Shown here: piece by piece, positions 1-7,614 of the stretch
Position numbering within the stretch: position 1 is the first letter of the stretch
Layout of the letters: the number at the start of each line of letters is the position of its first letter
Assembly: GCA_019232735.1 (NCBI GenBank)
Contig: JAFANL010000270.1
Coordinates: 1-8,450 of the forward strand
Direction: 5' to 3'
Length of the DNA: 8,450 nt
Source: Aquitalea sp.
Lineage (GTDB): Bacteria > Pseudomonadota > Gammaproteobacteria > Burkholderiales > Chromobacteriaceae
The notes under the pieces: generated by a model
Databases searched by the model: none
What the model was told of the DNA's origin: nothing
Seen by the model: only the letters and a program-made list of their open reading frames with translations
Position numbers and translations under genes: made by a program

Positions 1-282
1 TGCCTGCAGAAACGGATTGCCCGGCTGCTTGTGCTGCAATACTTCCAGAAAATCAGCCAGTTGCTGACGCAGACGCTCGCGCAGCTCGGCTGTGGCGGCC
101 TTGGTATAGGTCACCACCAGCAGACGGTCGATACCGGGCGGCGCTTCGCCATTGACCTCTTCCAGCAACAGGCGCAGATAGAGTGCGGCAATGGTCCAGG
201 TCTTGCCGGTGCCGGCCGAGGCCTCGATCAGGTTGACGCCCGCCAGCGGGCAGTTGAGTGCATCCAGTACCTGCATACTCAT
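1..282 (-). CDS. recB: RecBCD helicase-nuclease subunit RecB, N-terminal fragment (3' end outside window)
   Basis: RecB is the 3'-5' SF1 helicase and nuclease subunit of RecBCD, which processes double-strand ends for homologous recombination. Only the first 94 codons are here; E. coli RecB has about 1180 residues. The translation begins MSMQVLDALNCPLAG and carries a Walker A loop, ASAGTGKT, at residues 21-28, preceded by NLIE as is usual in RecB. UvrD-type helicase motif Ia follows (VVTYTKAATAELRERL, residues 56-71). The ATG at 280-282 overlaps the recC stop as ATGA, and a strong GGAGG (290-294) lies 7 bases upstream, inside the end of recC, so translation is probably coupled. Met3 is an alternative start. 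The reading frame stays open to the left edge, so this is truncation by the window, not a broken gene. The identity is supported both by the motifs and by the adjacent recC. Confidence 0.94.
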   Translation of the reverse strand, partial: MSMQVLDALNCPLAGVNLIEASAGTGKTWTIAALYLRLLLEEVNGEAPPGIDRLLVVTYTKAATAELRERLRQQLADFLEVLQHKQPGNPFLQA

Positions 283-3200
283 GCCTGATCCTCCAGTCGC
301 TCGACCAGCGGCTGTAATAATGTGGCTGCCAATTGGGCAAACAGGGGGTCGTCCAGCGGCTGTTGATGGCGGAACACCAGCTGGTTGACCGCTTCCTCGC
401 ATTGCGGTGCGGCGAAATCACCGCTAAAGCTGGGGTCCCATTTGTCCAGTGCCTTGGCCAGCGCCAGTTGCGGAGCCTCAGGCTGCTTGTACAACTGCTC
501 GGCATAGGCCCAACTGGTGCGGCCAAAGAAGGGCAGCGGCTGTTGCTGGCCTTGCTGCCAGCGCAGCACCCAGGGCTCCAGCAGCGTCAGCGCGTCGGCT
601 TCTTCATCCAGCCGGTAGTGACCGCTGTCGTCATACAGCAGCGACTGGCAGGTAATGCCGGCCGGCCGCATGGCACACAGCAACAAATGGCTCAGCCACC
701 ACTCCAGCCGCTCGGCGGCATTCATCTTGCCAATCACCAGTCTGACCTGCCCTTCTGGCCGCAAGCCGCTCAGTTCGCCGGCCAGTGTCAGCCCGTGCAG
801 GGTGAGGTTGACCGGTTGTGGCGGCAGGGTGGCTTCAGTCAGCACGGCAGGCAGCCGGTGGGCCAGCCGGGCGGAACTGGCCGTTTCGCTCTCCAGCCAG
901 GCCTGTCCCAGTTGCGCAGGGGGCAGCAAGCCCGCACCGACCAGCCTTTGTTTGACCGGGGCGACCGGCTTGCCAGCCAGCATGCGCGCCACCAGTTGGC
1001 CGCGCAGGGTGCGACTGGCATCGCGCTCCACGCTGAAGGGTTCACGCACCGGCAGTTCTTCTTCCTGGGCCTGCAAGCGGATGGCCAGCCGTTCGGCCAG
1101 CCAGGCCCGCGGCGGGTTCTTCCAGAAGCGGATGAAGTCGTTGACATGCAGAACCGTACTACCGGTTCGCTGCGGCAGTGCACAGGCAAAGGGCTGTGGC
1201 TGGGCGGGCGGGGCCGCCAGTGCCTGGGCGAAACTGGTTTCAAAGCTGGCCAACGCTGGATTGGCACCATCGTAGCAGCGCGGTGAGAACGGCTGCAGCG
1301 GGTGCCGCTGCAACAATTGGCTGGCCTGCGCCTCGCCACACATGGCCTTGAAGCAATCCAGCAACTCGGCAATCAGCGCCGAAGGCGGCAGTAGCTCGTT
1401 ATTGCGCGCCGACAGGCCAACATAGGACAGATACAGACGCTGGCGGGCCGACAGAATGGCTTCCAGAAACAGATAGCGGTCGTCAAAGCGGCGCGAGCGG
1501 TCGCCACGGCGCGGGTGGCGTGCCACCAGATCGAAGCTGACCGGGCGTTCGTCACGCGGATAGGCACCATCATTCATACCGATCAGACACAGCACCCGGA
1601 AGGGGATGGAGCGCATCGGCACCATGGCGCAGAAGGTAATGCCGCCAGACAGAAAGCCCAGCGGCGAGGCCACGGTGAGCTTGCGCTGCAGCCAGTCGCG
1701 CAGCACTTGCAGGCTGAAGGGCTGCTTGAAATCCGCCAGAGCCGCATCGTCCACTAGCTCCTGCAAGGCATCGCGTACCACTTCCAACGCCAGCTCGCCA
1801 TCCTCATCCACGGCAAACAGACGGTCCAGCGCCGACAACAGGCGTGTCGCCCAACCGGTGGCATCGGCAGCTTGGGCCCAGTCGGTGGCCAGTTCGTCCA
1901 GCACGGCGTAACAGCTGGCAAAGCGGGCCAGCGCCTCGCCCAGTTGGCCATTGGCTCCCGCTTGTGGCAGCAGACCAGCGAACAAGCCGCTGTCGTCTCC
2001 CGCCATGGCGGGCGGCAGGATGGTTCCCAGCAGCAAGCGGTCCAGCCCCCAGCGCCAGGTGAACAGCGGATCGGCCGGCAGCCCCAGCGCCGCCTTGTGG
2101 GCGGCATCGCGCCCCCAGCGAATGCCACTCTGCCGCACCCAGTCCTGAATGAAGGGCAGGTCTTCAGCCTGCAGGCCAAAGCGTTGCAGCAAGGCCGGGC
2201 TGTCCAGCAAGCCCAGTACCTGATCGGCGGCAAAGCGGGAATCCAGCAGCTGCAACAGATTGCCGATGGCAGCCAGCAGCGGCTCTTCCCGTTCCACGCG
2301 CCGGTCGGCAATGGCATAGGGCAGATTGGGGGCGTCGTCGCGCTTGCCAAACACGGCATCGATATACGGTGCGTAGCTGTTGATGTCCGGCGTCAGTACC
2401 GCGATATCGGCGGCGCTCAGCGCAGGATCATCGGCCAGCATGGCCAGCAGCCGGTCTTTCAGCACTTCCAGTTCACGCATCGGCCCGTGGGTGGCATGCA
2501 ACTCGACCGAGCCATCCCCTGCGCTCAGCCACTGGCCCTGTTCGCCCGGCATCTGTAATTGCAGGATATCGCGCTGCAGCCGCGCCAGCAGAGTGTCGCC
2601 AGCCGGCTCGGCGAACAAGGGCCGGGCATCCAGTTCGGCATCGGCGGCAATCAGTTCGAAAAAGTCGCGTCCTTGCTTGCCCAGCGAAGCCAGCAGCGGA
2701 TGGCCTTCGGTGGCGAACAGATCACCCTTTTCACGCAGCTTGAGCTTGCGGCGGGTATCGACGATATCGCCCCAGTAGGCTTCACAAGGATTAAGAGTGA
2801 ACAGACAGACATCGGTCAGCTCGGCCAGGCGCTTGATCAACGCCAGATACATTGGCGCCAGGCTGGCGATGCCGAACAGGGTGATGCGCTCGGGCAGGTG
2901 TTCCGGACGTAGCGCGGCAAAGAATTCATCCAGCATGCGTACACGGTGACGGCTGGGGTCCTGCGCGGCCAGTTGCTGCCACAAGGCGGCTTGCCAGGCT
3001 TCGTCCTCACCCAGCTCCAACCGTTCTCCCGCTTCCCAGGCGCGAATCCAGTCCGGGCGGAATACCAGGTACTGGTCGAAGATATCCGCGACCTTGCCGG
3101 CCAGCTCGAAGGCCGCCGCTTCGCCACCAGCGGCATAGCGCTGCAGCGGAGCGAACACCTCGCCTTGCAGCGTGGGCAGCAACTCCAGCAGTCGCCAGCT

Positions 3201-3473
3201 CAAGACTTCCGGGGTGAACGAGGATTTGCGCGGCAGTTCCGGCATCACCCGCTGCATCAGCCGCCAGGCGAAGGCCGCCGGCAGCACGAAATCGATATTG
3301 GCAGCAATGCCACATTGCTGTGCCAGATCCAGCGTCATCCAGCGCCCCATGCCCCGGCTTTGCACAATGACCGTTTCGGCGGCAAAAGGGTCGGACAGTG
3401 GCTGTGCCTGCAGCATGGCGGCATACAACTGGCCCAGTTGCTCCAGACGATTGGACTGATAAAGAAAAAGCAT
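279..3473 (-). CDS. recC: RecBCD subunit RecC (Chi-recognition subunit)
   Basis: RecC is the non-catalytic scaffold of RecBCD; it splits the DNA strands and scans the 3' strand for Chi. The predicted protein is 1064 residues, slightly shorter than E. coli RecC (1122), in one uninterrupted frame. The N-terminus (MLFLYQSNRLEQL) matches the family start and fixes the initiation codon, although no clear Shine-Dalgarno precedes it. Family hallmarks are GIAANIDFVLP (residues 55-65), DQYLVFRPDW (about 133-142), NPCEAYWGDI, PMRSIPFRV (about 617-625), GMNDGAYPR and RGDRSRR followed by DDRYLFLEA (about 655-675). Compared from memory with E. coli RecC, Q38, L64 and W70 of the Chi channel are kept, but T40 and Q44 are both arginine here. 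The stop overlaps the recB start by 4 bases, so the two form an operon. No dedicated promoter can be assigned in the 92-base gap to the divergent SirB-family gene; TACACT on the minus strand is only a weak -10. Confidence 0.97.
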   Translation of the reverse strand: MLFLYQSNRLEQLGQLYAAMLQAQPLSDPFAAETVIVQSRGMGRWMTLDLAQQCGIAANIDFVLPAAFAWRLMQRVMPELPRKSSFTPEVLSWRLLELLPTLQGEVFAPLQRYAAGGEAAAFELAGKVADIFDQYLVFRPDWIRAWEAGERLELGEDEAWQAALWQQLAAQDPSRHRVRMLDEFFAALRPEHLPERITLFGIASLAPMYLALIKRLAELTDVCLFTLNPCEAYWGDIVDTRRKLKLREKGDLFATEGHPLLASLGKQGRDFFELIAADAELDARPLFAEPAGDTLLARLQRDILQLQMPGEQGQWLSAGDGSVELHATHGPMRELEVLKDRLLAMLADDPALSAADIAVLTPDINSYAPYIDAVFGKRDDAPNLPYAIADRRVEREEPLLAAIGNLLQLLDSRFAADQVLGLLDSPALLQRFGLQAEDLPFIQDWVRQSGIRWGRDAAHKAALGLPADPLFTWRWGLDRLLLGTILPPAMAGDDSGLFAGLLPQAGANGQLGEALARFASCYAVLDELATDWAQAADATGWATRLLSALDRLFAVDEDGELALEVVRDALQELVDDAALADFKQPFSLQVLRDWLQRKLTVASPLGFLSGGITFCAMVPMRSIPFRVLCLIGMNDGAYPRDERPVSFDLVARHPRRGDRSRRFDDRYLFLEAILSARQRLYLSYVGLSARNNELLPPSALIAELLDCFKAMCGEAQASQLLQRHPLQPFSPRCYDGANPALASFETSFAQALAAPPAQPQPFACALPQRTGSTVLHVNDFIRFWKNPPRAWLAERLAIRLQAQEEELPVREPFSVERDASRTLRGQLVARMLAGKPVAPVKQRLVGAGLLPPAQLGQAWLESETASSARLAHRLPAVLTEATLPPQPVNLTLHGLTLAGELSGLRPEGQVRLVIGKMNAAERLEWWLSHLLLCAMRPAGITCQSLLYDDSGHYRLDEEADALTLLEPWVLRWQQGQQQPLPFFGRTSWAYAEQLYKQPEAPQLALAKALDKWDPSFSGDFAAPQCEEAVNQLVFRHQQPLDDPLFAQLAATLLQPLVERLEDQA
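290..294 (-). promoter_or_regulatory. Ribosome binding site of recB within the recC 3' end
   Basis: GGAGG on the minus strand lies 7 bases before the recB ATG, within the last codons of recC (encoding RLEDQA). It supports the start at 282 and indicates translation by ribosomes terminating on recC or by independent entry at this site. Confidence 0.8.
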
Positions 3474-3565
3474 GGCAGGAACGCTGATGAAAGGATGGCT
3501 TCAGTGTACCATCAGCCCTTGAGCACCAGCACTCGATGCTGAAGGCATAACCGGCAGGAATCCGC

Positions 3566-3949
3566 ATGACGCCCTATCTGATCCTCAAGCATGCCCATAT
3601 GGGCATGGCCTATCTCACCATCACGCTGTTCGCCGTGCGTGGCGGGCTGATGCTGGCCGACAAACAAAGCGTGCTGGCCATGAAGCCGCTGCGCATCCTG
3701 CCGCACGTGATCGATACCGTGCTGCTGGCCCTGGGGGTGACGCTGGTGATCCTGGGGGGCTGGCCGATACTGCAAACACCCTGGTTGCTGGCCAAGATTG
3801 CCGGCCTGCTGGCCTATGTGGCACTGGGTACCATCGCCCTGAAGCGTGGCCGCACCAAACAGGTTCGCAGTATCGCCCTGCTGGCCGCCCTGCTGGTGGT
3901 GGGCTACATCGTGCTGGTGGCCAAGACCAAGCTGGTACTGCCGTTCTGA
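3566..3949 (+). CDS. SirB2-family inner-membrane protein
   Basis: This is a 127-residue, very hydrophobic protein with four likely transmembrane helices (about residues 11-30, 47-66, 72-92 and 101-119). A lysine/arginine-rich loop lies between the third and fourth (KRGRTK, residues 93-98). The N-terminal LKHAHM (residues 7-12), FAVRGG (22-27) and RILPHVIDTVLL (43-54) are the pattern of the SirB2 family, named from Salmonella for an effect on invasion gene expression. The biochemical function is not known to me, and nothing here suggests a role in invasion. The start at 3566 is supported by AGGA (3556-3559) 6 bases upstream and by the family's short N-terminus. The gene is divergent from recC and 147 bases before ubiU. 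An FNR-like site lies in that gap, so it is probably a separate transcription unit from the ubi operon. Confidence 0.86.
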   Translation: MTPYLILKHAHMGMAYLTITLFAVRGGLMLADKQSVLAMKPLRILPHVIDTVLLALGVTLVILGGWPILQTPWLLAKIAGLLAYVALGTIALKRGRTKQVRSIALLAALLVVGYIVLVAKTKLVLPF

Positions 3950-4022
3950 CCCTGCCTGCCGGATGAGGGGCAGTGGCAGCTGCCATCCCAGGCCACACCC
4001 CGCTCCCGCCCCTTCCCGCTGC

Positions 4023-4036
4023 TTGACCCAAAACAA
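4023..4036 (+). promoter_or_regulatory. FNR/ANR-like box upstream of ubiU
   Basis: TTGAC-CCAA-AACAA matches the FNR consensus TTGAT-N4-ATCAA at 8 of 10 defined positions with the correct 4-base spacer. Its centre (4029.5) is about 40 bases before the start point implied by a -10-like GCTAAT at 4057-4062. That is the class II activator geometry (about -41.5), in which FNR replaces a good -35 element; none is visible here. The predicted start near 4069-4071 leaves a leader of about 26-28 bases before ubiU. FNR control of ubiUV is known in E. coli. The site itself is a pattern match, not proven. Confidence 0.6.
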
Positions 4037-4056
4037 GTCCAGTGTCGGAGCGCTCT

Positions 4057-4062
4057 GCTAAT
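4057..4062 (+). promoter_or_regulatory. Candidate -10 element of the ubiUVT promoter
   Basis: GCTAAT matches TATAAT at four of six positions. It was chosen because of its distance from the FNR-like box rather than its own strength. Confidence 0.35.
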
Positions 4063-4096
4063 GTCTGGCGGTTTCAATCGCTGACACCATGCCATC

Positions 4097-5113
4097 ATGC
4101 CTGCCACACGCCCCCTGCCGGAGCTGGTTTGTCCGGCGGGCAGTCTGCCTGCCCTCAAGGCTGCCGTAGACAACGGTGCCGACACCGTCTACCTCGGCCT
4201 GAAAAACGATACCAATGCCCGCAACTTTGCCGGCCTCAACTTTGATGATCGCACGGCGCGCGAGGGCATTCGCTATGCCCACCAGCGTGACCGCAAGGTC
4301 TTGCTGGCCATCAACACCTATGCGCAGGGCGGTGATATCAGCCGCTGGCATCGCGCCATCGACGAAGGCGCCGATCTGGGTGTGGATGCCATCATCCTGG
4401 CCGATATCGGACTGATGGAATACGCCCGCCGCCGTCATCCCGAACAGCGTCTGCACATGTCGGTGCAAAGCTCGGCCACCAATTACGAAGCCATCAACCT
4501 GGCCCAGGAACTGTTCGACATCCGCCGTGCCGTGCTGCCACGGGTGCTGACGCTGGATCAGGTCAAGCAGGTCATCGATCACACCAAGGTGGAAATCGAA
4601 GTATTCGGCTTTGGCAGCCTGTGCGTGATGGTGGAAGGCCGCTGCCTGCTGTCCAGCTACGCCACCGGCGAATCCCCCAACAGCCACGGCGTCTGTTCCC
4701 CGGCCAAGTTCGTGCGTTGGGAGCATGGCACCCAGGCCTTGGGTGCGCGGCTGAACGGCATCCTGATCGACGAATACCAGCAGGGCGAGGCTGCCGGCTA
4801 TCCCACGCTGTGCAAGGGGCGCTTCGAGGTCGAGGGCGATACCTATTACGCCCTGGAAGAACCCACCAGCCTGAACGTGATGAGCATGCTGCCCCAGATC
4901 ATCGACATCGGCGTGGCTGCCATCAAGGTGGAAGGTCGCCAACGCAGCCCGGCTTATGTCGCTCAGGTGACGCGCACCCTGCGCGAAGCGCTGGATGCCG
5001 CTGGTCGCGAAGCGCAGCGCTTCTCGGTGAAGCCGGCCTGGACCCAGGCCCTGTCCAAAGTGGCCGAAGGCCAGCAACAGACGCTGGGTGCCTATAACCG
5101 GCCATGGAAATAA
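4097..5113 (+). CDS. ubiU: O2-independent ubiquinone hydroxylation protein UbiU (U32 family)
   Basis: UbiU pairs with UbiV to form the iron-sulfur heterodimer required for ring hydroxylation in oxygen-independent ubiquinone synthesis. The protein has 338 residues (E. coli YhbU/UbiU 331) and the U32 'peptidase' fold signature: PELVCPAGS (residues 8-16), GADTVYLGL (28-36), HMSVQSSATNYEA (120-132), and FGFGSLCVMVEGRC (170-183). The four cysteines expected to hold the 4Fe-4S cluster are C176, C183, C200 and C239. Their spacing (7, 17, 39) equals that of E. coli C169, C176, C193 and C232. The U32 label is historical; no protease activity is implied. The start at 4097 fits the conserved N-terminus, but no clear Shine-Dalgarno precedes it, and an out-of-frame ATG at 4089 lies just upstream. 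It is the first gene of the operon, 43 bases before ubiV. Confidence 0.96.
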   Translation: MPATRPLPELVCPAGSLPALKAAVDNGADTVYLGLKNDTNARNFAGLNFDDRTAREGIRYAHQRDRKVLLAINTYAQGGDISRWHRAIDEGADLGVDAIILADIGLMEYARRRHPEQRLHMSVQSSATNYEAINLAQELFDIRRAVLPRVLTLDQVKQVIDHTKVEIEVFGFGSLCVMVEGRCLLSSYATGESPNSHGVCSPAKFVRWEHGTQALGARLNGILIDEYQQGEAAGYPTLCKGRFEVEGDTYYALEEPTSLNVMSMLPQIIDIGVAAIKVEGRQRSPAYVAQVTRTLREALDAAGREAQRFSVKPAWTQALSKVAEGQQQTLGAYNRPWK

Positions 5114-5142
5114 ACCTTCTGTGGCAGCCAAAGCGGCTGCCC

Positions 5143-5148
5143 GAGGAG
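5143..5148 (+). promoter_or_regulatory. Ribosome binding site of ubiV
   Basis: GAGGAG lies 8 bases before the ATG at 5157. It distinguishes this start from the out-of-frame ATG at 5153 in the sequence ATGAATGA. Confidence 0.75.
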
Positions 5149-5156
5149 CAGGATGA

Positions 5157-6086
5157 ATGAACACATTGCAACTGACGCTGGGACCGGTACTGTTTTTCTG
5201 GTCTCGCGATGACATTTTGCGCTTTTACAGCGAAGCGGCAGACTGGCCGCTGGAAACCATCTATCTGGGCGAGGCCGTTTGCTCGCGCCGCCAACAGCTG
5301 CGCGGCCAGGACTGGATCAGCCTGGGCCAGGAACTGGCCGCCAACGGTCGCCGCGTCGTGCTGTCCAGTCTGGCACTGATAGAGAGCGAATCGGATCTGC
5401 GCCGCCTGCGCAAGCTGGTGGAAAATGGCGACATGCAGGTAGAAGCCAACGATCTGGGCGCGGCCCGGCTGGCGCAGCAGCAAGGCCAACCCTTTGTCGC
5501 CGGCCACCACCTCAATATCTACAATGCCGACACACTGGCCCTGATGCACTCTTTGGGCGCACGGCGCTGGATTCCTCCGGTGGAAATGGACCGCGACACC
5601 CTGGCCGCGGTGCTGCAACAAGCGGCCAGTAACAACCTGCAGATTGAAACCGAGCTGTTTGCCTGGGGCCGCCTGCCGCTGGCCCTGTCGGCCCGCTGCT
5701 TTACCGCGCGCCATTACAATCTGTCCAAGGACGACTGCCAATTCCGCTGCCTGGAACACCCGGATGGGCTCCGGCTGAATACCCGCGAACAACAGGCCTT
5801 CCTGACCATCAACGGCATCCAGACCATGTCGGATGGCTGCCAGTCGCTATTGCCGCACCTGGCCGACATCAGCGCCATGGGCGTCAAGGCAGTGCGCATC
5901 AGCCCGCAATGGCAGCACACCGCCCAGATCGTGGCCGGCTATCAGCACGCCATCCAGGCACTGGCTGAGCAGCAAACCACCCGCATCGACCTGACTCCCT
6001 ATGCTGACAGCCGTTTGGTGGACGGCTACTGGCGCGGCTGCGCCGGCATTGACTCCACTGGAGAAGCCCATCATGCGCATTCCTGA
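5157..6086 (+). CDS. ubiV: O2-independent ubiquinone hydroxylation protein UbiV (U32 family)
   Basis: UbiV is the partner of UbiU in the anaerobic ubiquinone hydroxylation complex. The protein has 309 residues (E. coli YhbV/UbiV 292). Cluster ligands are visible as C42, C181, C194 and C198. The C-x12-C-x3-C block (residues 181-198, beginning CFTARHYNLSKDDCQ) has the same spacing as E. coli C180, C193 and C197, with the remote N-terminal cysteine in a matching place (LGEAVCSRR; E. coli C39). ETELFAWGRLPLALSARC (residues 164-181) is typical of the family. Two extra cysteines, C228 and C295, are present; I cannot assign them a role. The C-terminal tail after GYWRGCAGID (to residue 309) carries most of the extra length and is encoded where the gene overlaps ubiT by 14 bases. 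Co-transcription with ubiU and ubiT is expected from spacing and strand. Confidence 0.95.
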   Translation: MNTLQLTLGPVLFFWSRDDILRFYSEAADWPLETIYLGEAVCSRRQQLRGQDWISLGQELAANGRRVVLSSLALIESESDLRRLRKLVENGDMQVEANDLGAARLAQQQGQPFVAGHHLNIYNADTLALMHSLGARRWIPPVEMDRDTLAAVLQQAASNNLQIETELFAWGRLPLALSARCFTARHYNLSKDDCQFRCLEHPDGLRLNTREQQAFLTINGIQTMSDGCQSLLPHLADISAMGVKAVRISPQWQHTAQIVAGYQHAIQALAEQQTTRIDLTPYADSRLVDGYWRGCAGIDSTGEAHHAHS

Positions 6087-6507
6087 ACTGACCCTGCCCG
6101 CTCCCGTCGCCAGCCTGTTGGGATGGCTACCATCCACCCCACCGTGCTGGGCACTGGTCAGCACGCTGAACCAGTTGAAGAAGCGTGCCATCCTGCCGGT
6201 AGACATGAGCTTGCTGGCGGGCCGCCGTTTCGAGGTGCACGTACTGGATGCCGGGCTACGCCTGGGCTTTTGTGCCGATGAAGACAGCTTCCATACCGCC
6301 AGTGGCAGTGAAGAACCGGATTTACGCTTGTCGGCCACCCTGGCCGACTTTGCCCGCATGATGCTGCGCGAAGAGGATCCGGATACGCTGTTCTTCAATC
6401 GCAAGCTCATCATCGAAGGCGATACCGAGCTGGGACTGATCGTGAAGAACCTGCTGGACAGTGTGGACTGGAGCAGCACACCGCTGCAGCGCTTCATGGC
6501 GGCATAA
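6073..6507 (+). CDS. ubiT: Ubiquinone biosynthesis accessory factor UbiT (SCP2 domain)
   Basis: UbiT is an SCP2-type lipid-binding protein thought to hold quinone intermediates for the anaerobic pathway, the counterpart of UbiJ in the aerobic one. From the ATG at 6073 the protein has 144 residues, against 174 in E. coli YhbT. The SCP2 core is clear: the segment EDPDTLFFNRKLIIEGDTEL (residues 101-120) followed by GLIVKNLLD is nearly the E. coli sequence. The missing length is mainly the C-terminal tail; the protein ends about a dozen residues after the core. The start was chosen for the GGAG (6060-6063) 9 bases upstream and the usual N-terminal length. The frame is open back to an ATG at 6001 inside ubiV, but that extension is low-complexity and unlikely to be translated. 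It overlaps ubiV by 14 bases and is the last gene before the terminator. Confidence 0.92.
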   Translation: MRIPELTLPAPVASLLGWLPSTPPCWALVSTLNQLKKRAILPVDMSLLAGRRFEVHVLDAGLRLGFCADEDSFHTASGSEEPDLRLSATLADFARMMLREEDPDTLFFNRKLIIEGDTELGLIVKNLLDSVDWSSTPLQRFMAA

Positions 6508-6517
6508 AGCCAAACGC

Positions 6518-6547
6518 AAAAAAGCCCGGGATAAACCGGGCTTTTTT
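6518..6547. terminator. Bidirectional intrinsic terminator between ubiT and the LysR gene
   Basis: A perfect GCCCGG/CCGGGC stem (6524-6529 and 6536-6541) with a GATAAA loop is flanked by six A on the left and six T on the right. The symmetry gives a GC-rich hairpin followed by a U tract on either strand. It therefore ends the ubiUVT transcript 10 bases after ubiT and also the LysR-gene transcript, whose stop codon is at 6566-6568. Confidence 0.93.
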
Positions 6548-6565
6548 ACTGCGCTACACGCCGCG

Positions 6566-7531
6566 TCAGATCATCTGCTGTGCTGCAGCCTTACGCTTGG
6601 CAGACAGATCCAGGCCCGGCAGATCCGCCATGATATCCGGATGATCGGCCAGCTTTTCCACCACGAAGTCCACAAACACGCGGGTACGCGGCGCGATATG
6701 GTCGCGGTGCGGGAAGCAGATATAGATGGAACGCTCCAGCGACACCACGTCGGTCAGCACCGGCTCCAGCTCACCGCTACGGATCAGGTGTACCACCTCA
6801 TGGCCCGGCAACTGGGCCACGCCCATGCCAAGACGGGCCAGCTCGCACACGGCTTCCATCTCGTTCAGGGTATAGGTGCCGGTCACTTCCAGCGGAATAC
6901 GCTCGCCCTTGCGGTCGAATTCCCATTTGTACAGGCGACCGGAAGTCGGGAACTGGAAATTGATGCAATCGTGGTTGCTCAATTCTTCAGTGCTGGCCGG
7001 GCGGCCATGCTTGTCCCAGTAAGCGGGAGAAGCCACCACATACTGTGGAATCTGCGCCAGATTGCGTGCCACCATGCGGCTGTCCGGCATCATCCCGATA
7101 CGCACACCCACATCATAGCCATCCTCGATCAGATCGCTGAAGTGGTCATCCAGGCCAAAAAACACCCGTACCTTGGGATAGCGCTCGCAGAATTCGCCCA
7201 TGATGGGAAGAATGAAACGGCGGCCAAACGAGTTGGGCATGCTGACGCGCAGATGACCAGCAGGCTCGTCACGGCTGGCTTTCAGCTGGTTGATGGCGGA
7301 GTCCAGATTATTCACCGGCCCGCGACACTGGGCGTAAAAACGACGCCCGTCTTCAGTCAGGGTCAGTTGCCGGGTGGTCCGGTTGAACAGGCGCACTTCC
7401 AGCTCCTGCTCCAGTCGCGCGATGCTTTGACTGATGGCGGCCGGCGATACGCCCAGTTTTCTTGCAGCATCCGAGAAACTGCCATTCTCGGCGGTGGTCA
7501 TGAAGACCATCAAAGCTTTTAAGGTATCCAT
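6566..7531 (-). CDS. LysR-type transcriptional regulator
   Basis: This 321-residue protein is a standard-length LysR-family regulator. The N-terminal winged helix-turn-helix occupies about residues 4-62, with SFSDAARKLGVSPAAISQSI (19-38) as the DNA-binding helices and RLFNRTTRQLTLTEDG (47-62) as the wing. A linker helix follows (to about 90). The effector domain starts near GHLRVSMPNSFGRRFILP (92-109) and runs to about 300. The pattern (DGYDVGVRIG, YVVASPAYW, LGMGVAQLPG) resembles the large DmlR/AaeR/PgrR group, whose ligands are diverse; no ligand can be inferred. A charged tail of about 20 residues closes the protein. The start at 7531 fits the family N-terminus (MDTLKALMVF), but only a poor GGGA lies upstream. 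The gene converges on ubiT across the shared terminator. It faces an AT-rich region with inverted repeats but no divergent gene, so its target is unclear; it need not regulate ubiUVT. Confidence 0.95.
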   Translation of the reverse strand: MDTLKALMVFMTTAENGSFSDAARKLGVSPAAISQSIARLEQELEVRLFNRTTRQLTLTEDGRRFYAQCRGPVNNLDSAINQLKASRDEPAGHLRVSMPNSFGRRFILPIMGEFCERYPKVRVFFGLDDHFSDLIEDGYDVGVRIGMMPDSRMVARNLAQIPQYVVASPAYWDKHGRPASTEELSNHDCINFQFPTSGRLYKWEFDRKGERIPLEVTGTYTLNEMEAVCELARLGMGVAQLPGHEVVHLIRSGELEPVLTDVVSLERSIYICFPHRDHIAPRTRVFVDFVVEKLADHPDIMADLPGLDLSAKRKAAAQQMI

Positions 7532-7552
7532 AGCTGAAACGTTCCCAGAGCG

Positions 7553-7567
7553 GCATGTATTTCATGC
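7553..7567. repeat. Short dyad in the LysR-gene leader (GCATG-N5-CATGC)
   Basis: GCATG, TATTT, CATGC forms a perfect 15-base dyad ending 22 bases upstream of the LysR-gene ATG. It may be an autoregulatory operator or an RNA hairpin in the 5' leader. GCATG/CATGC words are not rare, so the support is weak. Confidence 0.3.
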
Positions 7568-7614
7568 TCCCGGTCTAACGCCTGGCGATCCCCGCCCCGG
7601 ATGCATGACTTGCC

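Noticed and set aside
3950..4022. A possible terminator after the SirB-family gene (GGCAGCTGCC and GC-rich sequence).
   Set aside because: The palindrome has no loop and no T tract follows, so there is no credible intrinsic terminator.
4058..5215. A 385-codon open frame on the minus strand opposite ubiU, and similar long antisense frames opposite recC (for example 333-1286 and 1872-2558 on the plus strand).
   Set aside because: They mirror the codon periodicity of the GC-rich genes, have low-complexity Gln/Ala/Arg-rich translations and no family features. The opposing frames carry clear conserved proteins.
3892..5421. E. coli-type Chi octamers (GCTGGTGG) at 3892, 3913 and 5414, with complements at 114, 3124, 4279 and 4863.
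   Set aside because: Nearly all fall on common Leu-Val or Thr-Ser codon pairs of GC-rich genes and appear on both strands. In addition, RecC here may not recognise this sequence.
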